In this document: positions 1 through 10,700 of the stretch, piece after piece
Numbering within the stretch: the first letter of the stretch is position 1
Layout: each line of letters begins with the position of its first letter
NCBI RefSeq assembly: GCF_947495255.1
Contig: NZ_CANLYI010000010.1
Span: 1-64,000, forward strand
From: an uncultured Winogradskyella sp.
GTDB taxonomy: Bacteria > Bacteroidota > Bacteroidia > Flavobacteriales > Flavobacteriaceae
DNA length: 64,000 nucleotides
Direction of reading: 5' to 3'
The notes under the pieces: model-generated
Seen by the model: the letters and a program-made list of their open reading frames with translations, nothing else
Told to the model about the DNA's origin: nothing
The model's database searches: none
Made by a program: the position numbers and the translations under genes

Positions 1-2243
1 CTTTGTCCGTCTAATATTGCTGCTTCTTGTGTGCTTAAATCAAAAGTTGCTTGACCATCGTTACTCACATCATCACAGACCTCCATGTTTTCTGGCGCTG
101 TAGCAATCGCTCTAGTATTTACTACTAAATTAAATAATGGTGTAGCACTCGCATTATAACAGCCACTATCTACTGAGCTTTCTACTCTTACATATATTGG
201 TTGTGGGTTTTCTGTATTGGTATACGTTAATGGTAATACATTGTCCCCTGAATCTGCGTCATTGAAATTTAAATGGTACGTTACCATAAAATCTGTTGCG
301 GATTGAGTACCCAAAATAATCGCTGTTTGTAAGCTTAAATCAAATTCTGAAAAACCATCATTACTATCATCATCACATAACTCTAAATCTGATACTGGAT
401 TAATTGTGGGTTGACCTGAAACATTTAAAGTAAAAGAAAGTACCTCGTAACAACCAGTTTCTAAATATTCAACTCTAACATATATAATTTCACCATCGGT
501 TCCTGAATAATTAGAAGTATCCACTATTGCAGCCGTATCTGCATCTGCATCTGCTAATGAATTATGATATGTCACTACTAAATCAGCTGCATTTGTAGCA
601 CTTGCTGAAACCACAGGAGTATTCGACTCTAAATCAAATATATAAGGTGGAATTCCCGTATCACATAGATATAGATTATTTGGAGCTTCCGTAACTAATT
701 CTGGATAAACTTCTACACAAACTACCTCTGTGTATTCACAACCAAAATCATCTGTGACTCTATAAGTATAACAATGCTGACCTGCAGTATCTGGAAGTAC
801 AGTTATATCATTACCAGTAGTACTTGTAATAGTTGGATCTGCATCCCAAGCCTCAGAAGTAATTACAGGTGTAAACGATAATTCTGGTGGCTGTAAATTT
901 GGGTCAAAATTAATAACCCAAGAAAAAATTGTACCATCATCAACCGATAAATTATCAATAACTCTAATCGTCCAATCACCATTTAAAGGACTCCCTAATA
1001 AACTTGTAAAATCATCAACAGGAAGATATGTCCCTGGAGTCCATGATGGACCAGGAGGATTAGAACCTGCTGTTATTGTAGGTCCTTGATTAAGTAAAAC
1101 TGAACCTGATAAAGAGAAACAATAATCAGCACCAATTCCAGGTACTTGATTATCTAAATTGTTTGCACCACCAAAGTAAGTACCTCCACCACCTCGATCA
1201 TATAGACTAGCTATTTGACCATTAGGACTAATAATATCAATATCTAAATCATTAGACCAAGAATGCTCCATGTTAATACAAATTTCAACAATTTGATTTA
1301 CATCAGTTAAAGTTTGACTAGCCTCATAACAATCTACTGTAATTGAAGTTTCGTAAGTTGCTCCTGATTGATCAGGAAGTACAGTCGTTCCACTAGTAGG
1401 AGGTGTACAATCATTAATAAATTCTACTGCATTAACTACTCCTGAAATTGTAGTACTTTCACCAAAACACAAACTTGTATCTGCTGCCGTTGTACCTGTA
1501 AAATCAGGTTCTGTAGCCACTTGAACAACCTGATTGATTAAATTGGTATTTGAACAACCCTCTGGAATAACAGTCGTATTTGTATCATTAATATTTAAAT
1601 TAACGATATATACACCTGGTGTATCATAAGAAAATGTGGCTGTTTGACCTGCTACTGTATTTCCATCACCAAGATCCCATTCATAGTTAGCACCTGTTCC
1701 ATCTAAAGAAAAGTTACCACTACCTGTTAATGTAATCTCTTCATTAGGACATACTCTAATATAACCATCACCATTCGGTGTTGGAGAAAACGTATCAATT
1801 TGCGAAGTAATTGTTTGACAAGGTGTTAGACACGATAAATTAGCTGCCCAACCTGTAGTATTTCCACTATCATCAGACACAAACTGAATGGTAATACATC
1901 CACTTGTATTGTCTGGTGTAGCAGTAATTAAACCTGGACTATCAACACCAGAAAACGTACCAAATGCAGTAGTATCATCTACAACATCACCATTATAGAT
2001 GGTCATTACATCTAAATTTAATTGTGTATTAAATTCCGTAAAATCTATCTGAACTTTTTGTTCCGCATTTTCAGGGCAAATAGTTAAAACAAAACTTTCG
2101 TCATTACCATAAGGTCCAAATTCTCCTCCAGAGTCATAAAATATACCACCACATTGACTTACAGTTGCTGTTTGCATTACTACATCTTGCCCAATCAATA
2201 AAGAAGAGAACAACAATGCTAAAATTGTAATTAAATTTTTCAT
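1..2243 (-). CDS. Large secreted CUB/PKD/P-domain repeat protein (partial, 3' end outside window)
   Basis: The reading frame opens at the ATG at 2243 and runs off the left edge without a stop, so about 747 N-terminal residues are visible. It starts with a signal peptide (MKNLITILALLFSSLLIGQ). Then come a CUB-like domain with paired cysteines (about 31-137), a PKD-like domain (about 145-240, with YEWDLGDGN), and a proprotein-convertase P-like domain (about 300-445, with MEHSWSNDLDIDIISPNG). From about 518 there are repeats of 90-100 residues with the pattern LCD..., VTYH, DAD, IYVRVE, GCY. This architecture is typical of very large Bacteroidota surface proteins that end in a type IX secretion (T9SS) C-terminal domain; the C-terminus is not visible, so T9SS export is inferred. 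It follows the small secreted gene by only 14 bases, so they are probably co-transcribed. Confidence 0.85.
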   Translation of the reverse strand, partial: MKNLITILALLFSSLLIGQDVVMQTATVSQCGGIFYDSGGEFGPYGNDESFVLTICPENAEQKVQIDFTEFNTQLNLDVMTIYNGDVVDDTTAFGTFSGVDSPGLITATPDNTSGCITIQFVSDDSGNTTGWAANLSCLTPCQTITSQIDTFSPTPNGDGYIRVCPNEEITLTGSGNFSLDGTGANYEWDLGDGNTVAGQTATFSYDTPGVYIVNLNINDTNTTVIPEGCSNTNLINQVVQVATEPDFTGTTAADTSLCFGESTTISGVVNAVEFINDCTPPTSGTTVLPDQSGATYETSITVDCYEASQTLTDVNQIVEICINMEHSWSNDLDIDIISPNGQIASLYDRGGGGTYFGGANNLDNQVPGIGADYCFSLSGSVLLNQGPTITAGSNPPGPSWTPGTYLPVDDFTSLLGSPLNGDWTIRVIDNLSVDDGTIFSWVINFDPNLQPPELSFTPVITSEAWDADPTITSTTGNDITVLPDTAGQHCYTYRVTDDFGCEYTEVVCVEVYPELVTEAPNNLYLCDTGIPPYIFDLESNTPVVSASATNAADLVVTYHNSLADADADTAAIVDTSNYSGTDGEIIYVRVEYLETGCYEVLSFTLNVSGQPTINPVSDLELCDDDSNDGFSEFDLSLQTAIILGTQSATDFMVTYHLNFNDADSGDNVLPLTYTNTENPQPIYVRVESSVDSGCYNASATPLFNLVVNTRAIATAPENMEVCDDVSNDGQATFDLSTQEAAILDGQ

Positions 2244-2257
2244 ATTAAATTGCTTTC

Positions 2258-2719
2258 TTATTGATATTGTGACTTAACTAAAATGTAATAATTTGTATTA
2301 TCCACACGATACATTGCTGCAGAACGCGAATGAAATCGAAAATTATATTTTAATGGGTTAAAATTTTCAGGATTAAAAACTTCATCTCTTTCTAAATCCT
2401 TTACATAACTATTAAAAAGAGTCACCTCAGAAAGTTTAGTACAATCTTTAGTTTTAGTGTCTTCTGAAACCAATTCTATAACAACTCTATTTCTAAGAAT
2501 GTTCTTAACACTCTTTAAACGAAATGGATTGCTGTAAATATATTTTTCCGCGTATTCACCATAAACTTCTTCAATTTGAGCGCGTTCATTTGCTGTTAAT
2601 GGCAGTTTTACATTGTCTTTAAATTCTATAACAGGAAGAGGCTGTTGACCTTGAGACTTTTGACTAAACACTAATAAGGGAAGTAGTGAAAAGGCCATAA
2701 TAGCTAATAGTTTTTTCAT
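2258..2719 (-). CDS. Small secreted protein of unknown function
   Basis: This 153-residue protein begins with a signal peptide (MKKLLAIMAFSLLPLLVFSQ) and has no lipobox, so it is predicted to be periplasmic or secreted. The mature part is mixed charged/hydrophobic with two cysteines and no motif I recognise. Its stop lies 14 bases before the start of the large CUB/PKD repeat protein on the same strand, which points to co-transcription and perhaps a shared role at the surface. Upstream lies a 198-base AT-rich gap that separates it from the divergent folE. The ORF is intact, and the signal peptide makes it convincing as a real gene. Confidence 0.7.
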   Translation of the reverse strand: MKKLLAIMAFSLLPLLVFSQKSQGQQPLPVIEFKDNVKLPLTANERAQIEEVYGEYAEKYIYSNPFRLKSVKNILRNRVVIELVSEDTKTKDCTKLSEVTLFNSYVKDLERDEVFNPENFNPLKYNFRFHSRSAAMYRVDNTNYYILVKSQYQ

Positions 2720-2870
2720 TATTCTAATGGATTTTTTAAAGTTTCGAAAATTAAGAAAATTTTAATAAAACACTTGTTAATTTATCAAGGATATTGACAC
2801 TTTAACGGTTTTATCTATATAACAGTTATATAAATATTTTCCCTACCCAATGGTTAATATTTTTATTGTT

Positions 2871-2878
2871 TATCTTTG
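2871..2878 (+). promoter_or_regulatory. Predicted -7 element of folE
   Basis: TATCTTTG matches the Bacteroidota -7 consensus TAnnTTTG exactly and lies 39 bases before the folE ATG. No TTG at the expected -33 spacing is obvious. Confidence 0.55.
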
Positions 2879-2917
2879 CTACTTGCTTTTAAAAACTGAA
2901 AAACAATTATTTTAAAA

Positions 2918-3595
2918 ATGAAAATCGATAGTGATTTTAACGATATAGACGCTCTAGGAGATGACCACATTGGTACATCTAGCGATACACCTTTAAGAAC
3001 TGATGCCTTCAAACTTTCAAATAATGAAAAAATTGAACTCATTAAAAGTGATGTAAAACACATTTTAGAGACCTTAGGCTTAGATCTTAATGACGATAGT
3101 TTAAAAGGAACACCAAACCGAGTTGCAAAAATGTTTGTAAACGAAATATTTGGTGGTTTAGACCCTAATAAAAAACCAAGCGCTTCAACATTTGACAATA
3201 AGTACAAATATGGCGAAATGCTCGTTGAAAAAAACATAACTGTTTATTCTACTTGCGAACACCACTTACTACCTATAGTTGGCAGAGCGCATATTGCTTA
3301 CATATCTAATGGTACTGTAGTTGGGTTATCTAAAATGAATAGAATTGTAGATTATTATTCTAAAAGACCTCAAGTACAAGAGCGCCTAACCATTCAAATT
3401 GTAAAAGAACTTCAACGTGTTTTAAATACTGATGATGTGGCGTGTGTAATAGATGCTAAACACTTGTGCGTAAACTCAAGAGGAATTAGAGATATTGAAA
3501 GTAGTACTGTGACTTCAGAATTTGGAGGAAAGTTTAAAGAGAGCGAAACTAGAAGAGAACTACTAGATTACATAAAATTGGAGACACAATTTTAA
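2918..3595 (+). CDS. folE: GTP cyclohydrolase I
   Basis: FolE converts GTP to 7,8-dihydroneopterin triphosphate, the first step of folate synthesis, and in most bacteria it also feeds queuosine synthesis through QueD. The 225-residue length is normal for the family. The zinc ligands are visible as Cys113 and His116 in CEHH and Cys184 in KHLCV; their 71-residue spacing matches the characterised enzymes. The N-terminal 25 residues are a variable acidic tail. It is the first gene of a plus-strand run with cysS 34 bases downstream. The same window carries queE and folD, enzymes of the connected queuosine and folate pathways, although not in the same operon. Confidence 0.97.
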   Translation: MKIDSDFNDIDALGDDHIGTSSDTPLRTDAFKLSNNEKIELIKSDVKHILETLGLDLNDDSLKGTPNRVAKMFVNEIFGGLDPNKKPSASTFDNKYKYGEMLVEKNITVYSTCEHHLLPIVGRAHIAYISNGTVVGLSKMNRIVDYYSKRPQVQERLTIQIVKELQRVLNTDDVACVIDAKHLCVNSRGIRDIESSTVTSEFGGKFKESETRRELLDYIKLETQF

Positions 3596-3629
3596 TTCAA
3601 TTTATCGATTCATTTTTCAAAATAGCATC

Positions 3630-5111
3630 ATGTCATTATACGATACTCAAAAATTAAAAATATATAATACGCTTTCTGGCGAAAAAGATGTTTTTCAACC
3701 TATAACAGAAGGTTATGTTGGCATGTACGTTTGTGGACCAACGGTTTATAGCAATGTACATTTAGGCAATGTGAGAACTTTTATGTCTTTCGATATGATT
3801 TTTCGCTATCTTAAACATTTAGGCTATAAAGTGCGTTATGTACGCAACATTACTGATGCTGGCCATTTAGAAAACGATGCTGATGTAGGTGAGGATAAAA
3901 TCACAAAAAAAGCACGTTTAGAAGCTATTGAACCTATGGAAATTGTACAGCGTTATACTGTAGATTTTCATAATGTATTAAACACCTTCAACTTTCTACC
4001 ACCAAGTATAGAACCAACAGCTACGGGACATATTATTGAACAAATAGATTTAATTCAATCTATTATAGATAATGGTTTTGCATATATCGTTAATGGCTCT
4101 GTATATTTTGACGTCCATAAATACAACGAAACTAATGAGTATGGTATTTTAAGCAAGCGAAAGCTAGAAGACTTAATTCATAACACGCGTGCACTAGATG
4201 GACAAAGTGATAAGAAAAATCCACAAGATTTTGCACTATGGAAAAAAGCAGAACCTACACATATTATGCGTTGGCCTTCACCGTGGAGTGATGGTTTTCC
4301 TGGTTGGCATTTAGAGTGTACAGCAATGAGCACTAAATATCTTGGTGAGTTTTTTGATATTCATGGTGGAGGAATGGATTTAAAATTTCCGCATCACGAA
4401 TGTGAAATTGCACAAAACCAAGCCGCAAAAGGACAAGCACCTGTAAAATATTGGATGCATGCCAATATGCTAGAACTTAATGGTGCGCGCATGAGTAAAT
4501 CTACTGGGAATTATATTAATCCAGCTGAATTACTTTCTGGTGATAATGACATTATGTCTAAAGCATACAACCCAAGTGTCATCAGGTTTTTTATGATGCA
4601 AGCATCTTATAGAAGCGTTTTAGATTTAACAGATGCTGGCTTAGCTGCTGCTGAAAAAGGATTCCATAGACTTATGGATGCTATTGGTTTAATTGATAAT
4701 TTAAAAACCGATACAACATCTTCATTTAATGTAACAGACTGGAAACAGAAATGTTACAATGCCATGAATGATGACTTTAATACACCTATTTTAATTGCTA
4801 CACTTTTTGAAGCAGTAAAATTCATCAATTTAGTAAAGGACGGAAGCGCAACTGTAACACCAGAAGATTTAGCGAGCTTAAAAGAAACTATAGACACCTT
4901 TATTTTTGATGTACTAGGTTTAATTAATATCTCTAAAGAAAATTCTGGTAGCGATAAATTAGCTAGTGCTGTTGAAATCTTAATTAATCTTAGAAAAGAA
5001 GCTCGTATAAACAAGGACTTCGCTTTATCTGACAAAATTAGAGATGAATTAGCTGAAGCAGGCATTCAATTAAATGACAGCAGAGAAGGCACAACATTTA
5101 CGACTAACTAA
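3630..5111 (+). CDS. cysS: Cysteinyl-tRNA synthetase
   Basis: This class I aminoacyl-tRNA synthetase charges tRNA-Cys with cysteine in the cytoplasm. At 493 residues it is full length. The HIGH-type signature is HLGN at 44-47 after CGPTVYSNV, which supplies the first zinc cysteine. The [10 protein letters not shown] and [10 protein letters not shown] segments carry the remaining zinc ligands, and RMSKSTGN is the KMSKS loop. The C-terminal part has the DALR-type helical anticodon-binding region. It sits 34 bases after folE and 49 bases before yidD in the same direction. Confidence 0.97.
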   Translation: MSLYDTQKLKIYNTLSGEKDVFQPITEGYVGMYVCGPTVYSNVHLGNVRTFMSFDMIFRYLKHLGYKVRYVRNITDAGHLENDADVGEDKITKKARLEAIEPMEIVQRYTVDFHNVLNTFNFLPPSIEPTATGHIIEQIDLIQSIIDNGFAYIVNGSVYFDVHKYNETNEYGILSKRKLEDLIHNTRALDGQSDKKNPQDFALWKKAEPTHIMRWPSPWSDGFPGWHLECTAMSTKYLGEFFDIHGGGMDLKFPHHECEIAQNQAAKGQAPVKYWMHANMLELNGARMSKSTGNYINPAELLSGDNDIMSKAYNPSVIRFFMMQASYRSVLDLTDAGLAAAEKGFHRLMDAIGLIDNLKTDTTSSFNVTDWKQKCYNAMNDDFNTPILIATLFEAVKFINLVKDGSATVTPEDLASLKETIDTFIFDVLGLINISKENSGSDKLASAVEILINLRKEARINKDFALSDKIRDELAEAGIQLNDSREGTTFTTN

Positions 5112-5160
5112 ATATAAGATGCACTTAAATGTTTACTGAGAAAGAGAAAATACCGTTATT

Positions 5161-5394
5161 ATGAAAAAGATTCTAATTGCACCTTTCTTGTTTCTCATTA
5201 AAATCTATCAAACATTTATTTCACCTTTAACACCTGCCACGTGCAGATATCAACCAACGTGTTCTCATTACGCCAAAGAAGCACTAGAAGTACATGGTTT
5301 TTTTAAAGGTGGATGGTTAGCCATAAAAAGAATTTTTAGCTGTCATCCATTTGGAGGAAAAGGATACGACCCAGTTCCTCCAAAAGAAGATTAA
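5161..5394 (+). CDS. yidD: Membrane protein insertion efficiency factor YidD
   Basis: YidD is a small membrane-associated protein linked to YidC-dependent insertion of inner-membrane proteins. The 77 residues start with an amphipathic/hydrophobic stretch ([18 protein letters not shown]). They then carry the family's cysteine motifs [11 protein letters not shown] and [14 protein letters not shown], which are close to invariant in YidD. In many bacteria yidD lies next to yidC and rnpA; here it lies between cysS and lgt, so the classical linkage is lost. Confidence 0.94.
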   Translation: MKKILIAPFLFLIKIYQTFISPLTPATCRYQPTCSHYAKEALEVHGFFKGGWLAIKRIFSCHPFGGKGYDPVPPKED

Positions 5395-5432
5395 TATTAC
5401 GTTAATCTCATTTTCTATCACCATCAAAATAT

Positions 5433-5440
5433 TATCTTTA
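5433..5440 (+). promoter_or_regulatory. Possible -7 element of lgt
   Basis: TATCTTTA differs from TAnnTTTG only at the last base and ends 19 bases before the lgt start. It would let lgt and the two following genes be transcribed separately from cysS-yidD. Confidence 0.3.
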
Positions 5441-5459
5441 CCACATAAATAGAATATCT

Positions 5460-6284
5460 ATGTTTTTATTACAGATTGATTGGGATCCTATAAAGTATAT
5501 TGATTTAGGATTTTTTAAACTTCATTTCTACAGCTTAATGTGGATTACTGCCTTTATTATAGGTTTTACTATTATGAAGCGTATTTATAAAAATGAAGGT
5601 GAATCCGAAGAATCTTTAGACTCATTATTTATTTATTCTGTATTAGGAATTATGCTTGGTGCGAGATTAGGACATGTTATTTTCTACCAACCGGAATTAA
5701 TTACTGAAGATTTTTTCAGCATCTTCTTACCTTTTAAATTTAAAGGTGGATTTGAGTTTACCGGATTTCAGGGTTTAGCGAGTCATGGTGCAGCAATAGC
5801 AATGATTATCTCAATGTATCTTTATAACAAGAAAGTATTACACAAATCTGTACTTTGGATATTGGATCGTGTTGTAATACCTGTTGCTTCAGGTGCTGTA
5901 TTTGTTAGAATCGGAAACTTTATTAATTCTGAAATTATCGGAAAATATACAGGAAGTGATTTTGGAGTTGTTTTTAAGCAATTAGGAGAAACCGAACCAA
6001 GACATCCAGCTCAATTATACGAAGCATTTTGTTACATTTTTGTGTTCTTAATTTTATTTTATTTCTATTGGAAAACAAAAAAATCTGAACAACAAGGCTT
6101 TTTATTTGGTCTGTTTTTAGTACTACTTTGGACTGTAAGATTCTTTGTAGAGTTTGTAAAAGAAGCACAAAATATAGAACGTGCTGATTGGGCTTTAAAT
6201 ACTGGTCAATGGTTAAGTATTCCTTTTATAATTATAGGACTTTACTTTATGTTTATCTATAAACCCAAAACAAAATTGAATTAA
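5460..6284 (+). CDS. lgt: Prolipoprotein diacylglyceryl transferase
   Basis: Lgt transfers a diacylglyceryl group from phosphatidylglycerol to the lipobox cysteine of prolipoproteins in the inner membrane, the first step of lipoprotein maturation. The 274-residue polytopic protein shows the Lgt signature around R150 (RIGNFINSE), a conserved His-Gly pair at 109-110 (LASHGA), and RHPAQLYE at 181-188. About seven hydrophobic segments are evident. Its stop overlaps the start of the DUF192 lipoprotein gene by one base, so the enzyme is translationally coupled to a predicted substrate. Many proteins in this window carry lipoboxes and would depend on this enzyme. Confidence 0.96.
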   Translation: MFLLQIDWDPIKYIDLGFFKLHFYSLMWITAFIIGFTIMKRIYKNEGESEESLDSLFIYSVLGIMLGARLGHVIFYQPELITEDFFSIFLPFKFKGGFEFTGFQGLASHGAAIAMIISMYLYNKKVLHKSVLWILDRVVIPVASGAVFVRIGNFINSEIIGKYTGSDFGVVFKQLGETEPRHPAQLYEAFCYIFVFLILFYFYWKTKKSEQQGFLFGLFLVLLWTVRFFVEFVKEAQNIERADWALNTGQWLSIPFIIIGLYFMFIYKPKTKLN

Positions 6285-6790
6285 TGCGATTTCCATCTTT
6301 TTTTAGAGTTTCATTTGTTGTCTTAACGTTAATCTTTTTTTCATCTTGTAAAAAAGAGAAAACTACAAAAACGGAAGACAAAGTTGTTGTTAGTTTTAAA
6401 AAAGAAGGGACACTTACATTAAAAAAAGCAGACACCGATTCCATAATAAGAACTATAGATATTGAAATCGCAGATAACGACTACGAAACTCAAACGGGTT
6501 TAATGTATAGAAACAAGCTTGAAGAAAATCATGGTATGCTTTTTATACTCGAGGAAGAAAAACTTCAGAACTTCTACATGAAAAACACTAGAATCCCATT
6601 AGATATCATTTACATAAATGAAACCAGAACAATAGTTAGCTTTCAGAAAAATGCTAAGCCAATGGATGAAACATCACTTCCGTCTGAAGCTCCTGCAAAA
6701 TATGTATTAGAAATTAATGGTGGACTTTCTGATCAATGGCAACTTAAGGTTGGAGATAAGATAAGTTTCACTTCAATAACAAATGATTAA
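6284..6790 (+). CDS. DUF192 family lipoprotein
   Basis: This 168-residue protein has a signal peptide with the lipobox FSSC (Cys22), so it is predicted to be a lipoprotein. Residues about 55-165 fit the DUF192 fold, with the segments TGLMYR, GMLFI, FYMKNTRIPLDIIYI and YVLEINGG that typify this family. The biochemical role of DUF192 is not established. The gene starts on the last base of lgt and its end overlaps the next gene by 8 bases, so the three are an operon. Confidence 0.88.
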   Translation: MRFPSFFRVSFVVLTLIFFSSCKKEKTTKTEDKVVVSFKKEGTLTLKKADTDSIIRTIDIEIADNDYETQTGLMYRNKLEENHGMLFILEEEKLQNFYMKNTRIPLDIIYINETRTIVSFQKNAKPMDETSLPSEAPAKYVLEINGGLSDQWQLKVGDKISFTSITND

Positions 6791-7646
6791 GGCGTTAGAT
6801 TTATATATCAAGACACCATTAGGACATCAATTAGGTCTTACCATATTTAAACCTAAAATTTCAAATCATAAAAGCATTATTATTTCTTCTGCTACAGGAG
6901 TTCTTCAACATTACTACTTTAAATTTTCAACATACTTTTCAGAATTAGGCTATACGGTTTATACTTTTGACTATTCTGGTATTGGAAAATCTAACCTAAG
7001 CACAGCACACTTAAAACAAAACAAAATTGATTTAAAAGCTTGGGGAGAAAATGACCAAGCATCGGTTATTGCTTATGTAAAATCTGAAAACCCTAAACAT
7101 AAAACAATTTTAATTACGCATAGTATTGGTGGCCAATTATTAGCTTTTAATAAAAGTAATGCTCAAATAGACGCCATAATTACCGTTGCTTCTCAAAGTG
7201 GTTATTGGAAACACTGGAAAGGTTTTGATCGCTTTAAAATGTACATCTTTTGGCATGTTTTAATTCCTACATTAACACCAATATTTGGATACTTTCCTGC
7301 TAAAAAAATAGGTCTTTTTGAAAATCTACCTAAAGAAATGGCTCATCAATGGCAACGTTGGGGAAAACAAAAGGATTACATGTTAAGCGAATTCGATTTT
7401 GAAAATCTTCAGTTTAAAAATTATAAAAACAGCTTGTTAGCATTGAGTTTCCCAAATGATGAATTTGCTTCGAAATCTTCAGTAGATTGGTTAGCTAGCC
7501 AGTTTGTAACTGCACGTGTTGACCGAAGACATATTATTCCTGAAAAACTAGGCTTACCTCATATTGGTCATTTCGGATTCTTTAGAAGTCAATTTAAAGA
7601 TTCACTATGGCAAATGATGCATGAATGGATTGAGAGCAATTCTTAA
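6783..7646 (+). CDS. Alpha/beta hydrolase
   Basis: This 287-residue cytoplasmic protein has an alpha/beta-hydrolase core. The nucleophile elbow is HSIGG (113-117, Ser114), preceded by an early loop with FDYSGIGKS (about 63-70). A likely catalytic histidine lies in the C-terminal LPHIGHFGFF segment. The first glycine of the usual GxSxG elbow is replaced by threonine, as in some Bacteroidota homologues. There is no signal peptide. The substrate cannot be told from the sequence. The start overlaps the end of the DUF192 gene by 8 bases, and a strong bidirectional terminator follows. Confidence 0.82.
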   Translation: MIKALDLYIKTPLGHQLGLTIFKPKISNHKSIIISSATGVLQHYYFKFSTYFSELGYTVYTFDYSGIGKSNLSTAHLKQNKIDLKAWGENDQASVIAYVKSENPKHKTILITHSIGGQLLAFNKSNAQIDAIITVASQSGYWKHWKGFDRFKMYIFWHVLIPTLTPIFGYFPAKKIGLFENLPKEMAHQWQRWGKQKDYMLSEFDFENLQFKNYKNSLLALSFPNDEFASKSSVDWLASQFVTARVDRRHIIPEKLGLPHIGHFGFFRSQFKDSLWQMMHEWIESNS

Positions 7647-7681
7647 AAAATCTAATTCCCCATTTAAAGATTTAAACATAA

Positions 7682-7711
7682 AAAAAGCCTTTCAATTAAG
7701 AAAGGCTTTTT
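7682..7711. terminator. Bidirectional terminator between the alpha/beta hydrolase gene and secDF
   Basis: A perfect 12-bp inverted repeat (AAAAAGCCTTTC / GAAAGGCTTTTT) with a 6-base loop lies between the convergent genes. A- and T-runs flank it on both strands. Confidence 0.9.
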
Positions 7712-7747
7712 AAATTCTAAAAATAGAATTATAATTATTTATAAAAC

Positions 7748-10700
7748 TTAAGCTTCTTCTTCAACTTCTTTCACTTTATTTTTAAGTGCTTCAGTTGCAT
7801 TACCTTTCTTAGCTGTATCATACATAATTGGTGTTGCAATAAATACTGAAGAGTACGTACCTACAATTACACCTAAGATTAATGCAAATAATAAATCTTT
7901 AAGTGAATCTGCACCAAATAAGAACATTGCTAATAACACCACTAAAGTCGTTAACGATGTATTTAATGTTCTTGAGATTGTACTGTTGATAGACTTATTA
8001 ATAGTTGTATCAAAATTCCAACCTAAATTTTCATTAAAATACTCTCTAATTCTATCAAATACAACAACAGTATCATTCAGTGAGTAACCAATTACGGTTA
8101 ATATTGCTGCGATGAACGTTTGATCAATTTCCATACTAAATGGCATAAATCTCCAAGTCAATGAATAAATACCCATTACAATTAATACATCATGGAAAAC
8201 TGCAGCTACAGCACCAAGAGAGAATTGCCATTTCTTAAATCTTAATAAGATATATAAGAATACAACCACTAATGATCCTAATATAGCCCAAACTGATGAT
8301 TTTTGAATATCATCTGCAATCGTTGGACTCACTTTACTTGATAACATTTTACCTATTTTCTTATCTCCTGATCCATCTAAGAATTCAGAATAAGTCATTC
8401 CTGCTGGAAGATACTTTTGCAATGCTTTAAATAGCATTGACTGTACTTCTTCATCAGCTTCAATAGAACTATCTTCTACTTTATATTTTGTGGAAATTTT
8501 TAATTGATTTGGTCCACCAATAGTTTTAACCTCTGCACTTTCAAAAACAGCATGAAGATCAGTTTTAACTTCTTCAACACTCATATCTTGATCAAAACGC
8601 ACTTGGTAAGTTCTTCCTCCAACAAAGTCAATACCTTGATCCAATCCTGTTGTAAATAATGAACCTAAACTCGCTAAAATTAAAATTCCAGAAAAGATAT
8701 AAGCAATCTTACGTTTTCTTAAGAAATCGATATTTACATTCTTAAACAAGTTCTTAGTTAAGCCTGTAGAAAATTCTAAATTACCACCTCTATTTACATA
8801 CCAATCTACTAATAAACGTGTAATAAAAATCGCAGTAAATAATGATGTTAAAATACCAATGATTAATGTTGTTGCGAAACCTTTAATTGGTCCTGTACCA
8901 AATACAAATAAGATTAAAGCAGTTAAACCTGTAGTAATGTTTGCATCTAAAATAGAAGATAATGCATTAGAAAAACCATCTTTTATAGACTCTTTTTGAG
9001 TTTTGCCTTTTGCCAGTTCCTCCCTAATACGTTCAAATATAAGTACGTTTGCATCGACCGAAATACCAATCGTTAATACAATACCTGCTATACCAGGTAA
9101 TGTTAATACAGCTCCTAAACTTGCTAATACACCAAAGATTAATAAGATGTTTAAGAGTAATGCGATATCTGCAAATCCACCTGCTTTACCATAGTAGAAA
9201 ATCATCCATAATAATACAAATGCTAATGCAATAATAAATGATAACATACCACTATCAATTGCTTCTTGACCTAAAGATGGCCCAACCTCATCTGCTTGCA
9301 CAATTTGAGCAGAAGCAGGTAATTTACCAGCTCTTAATACGTTTGCTAAATCCACAGCTTCAGCCAATGTAAATGACCCAGAAATCTGAGATCTACCACC
9401 TGAAATTCCACCAGGCTGTGTAACACCTGGAGCAGAATAAACTATATTATCTAAAACAATAGCAATATTTCCGTCAGTTTGATTTGCTTCTTTGGTCATT
9501 TCTTCCCAAATTTTAGCACCTCTTGCATCCATTTGCATACTCACAGCTGGTCTACTTATTTGATCGTAATCTTGATCAGCACCAGTAATAACCGAACCAC
9601 TTAATCTAGGCTCATCATCTCTGTTACCTTTAATAGCATATAACTCAGAATATTCTGAATCCTCAGATTGAATGCCCCAAGCAAACTTTATGTAACGCAT
9701 TTCTGCTGGTAAAGATGCTCTGTTTTTAGATGCATTTAAGTGCTCTAAAACTTTTTCTCTATCCTTCTTTAAGAAAATTCCAATAACAGAACCACCTCTT
9801 CCGAATTCCTGAATACCAATTGGATAAATATCAGCTAAACTAGTAGTAGCTGTAGAATCAGTTTCTATCTGACCTGTTAAATCATCAATGGCATCTGAAG
9901 CAGCATTTTCATCATCTTGTACTTCTGTAACTTCTTCTTTAACCTCGTTCTTTTTGTTTTCTTCGACCAACTTTTGGTTAACTTCCATTATATAAGGTAA
10001 AACCTCTTGCGCCTTGTAAGTTTCCCAAAACTGTAATTGTGCTGTTTTAGTCACTAAATCTTTAACACGCTCAATATCTTTGGCTCCCGGTAATTCTAAA
10101 AGAATACGACCAGTATTTCCTAAACGTTGAATATTTGGAGACGTTACACCAAACTTATCAATACGCTTACGTAATACTTCAAAAGCAGAAACGATAGATT
10201 CATCAATTTTAGTTTCTATAATACCTTTAACTTCGTTATCTGACATATCGAATTTAATCTCATCACTTAACGTTCTGTTAGCAAAAATATCTGGAGACGC
10301 TAATTTAGTATCACCTTTTATAGCATCAAACGCTTTAAAGAAAGACTCTAAATAAGAATCTTGAGAATCCTTTTGTAATTCTTCTGCATCATCTAAAGCT
10401 TTATTAAATAATGGGTCTTTACTGTTATCAGACAATCCTTTTAAGATATCTCTAACTGAAATCTGAAGTATAACGTTAATACCACCTTTAAGGTCTAAAC
10501 CTAAATTCATAGCATTATTTTCAACTTCGTTGTAGTCGTATTGAGCTATACCTAAGTTATAAGCTTCAATAGATTCAAACTTATCACCTACTTTAATTTT
10601 AGAGGTTTTTAAAGAATCTAAATAACGTGCTTCTTCTATGTTTCTCTTAGATTGGTAATCATCTTCAGTATCTGCATACTTTGCTATTGCTGCTTCTTTA

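Noticed and set aside
2863..3237. A 124-residue antisense frame over the folE start
   Set aside because: The forward protein has all the FolE zinc ligands; the reverse frame has no recognisable features and covers the folE promoter.
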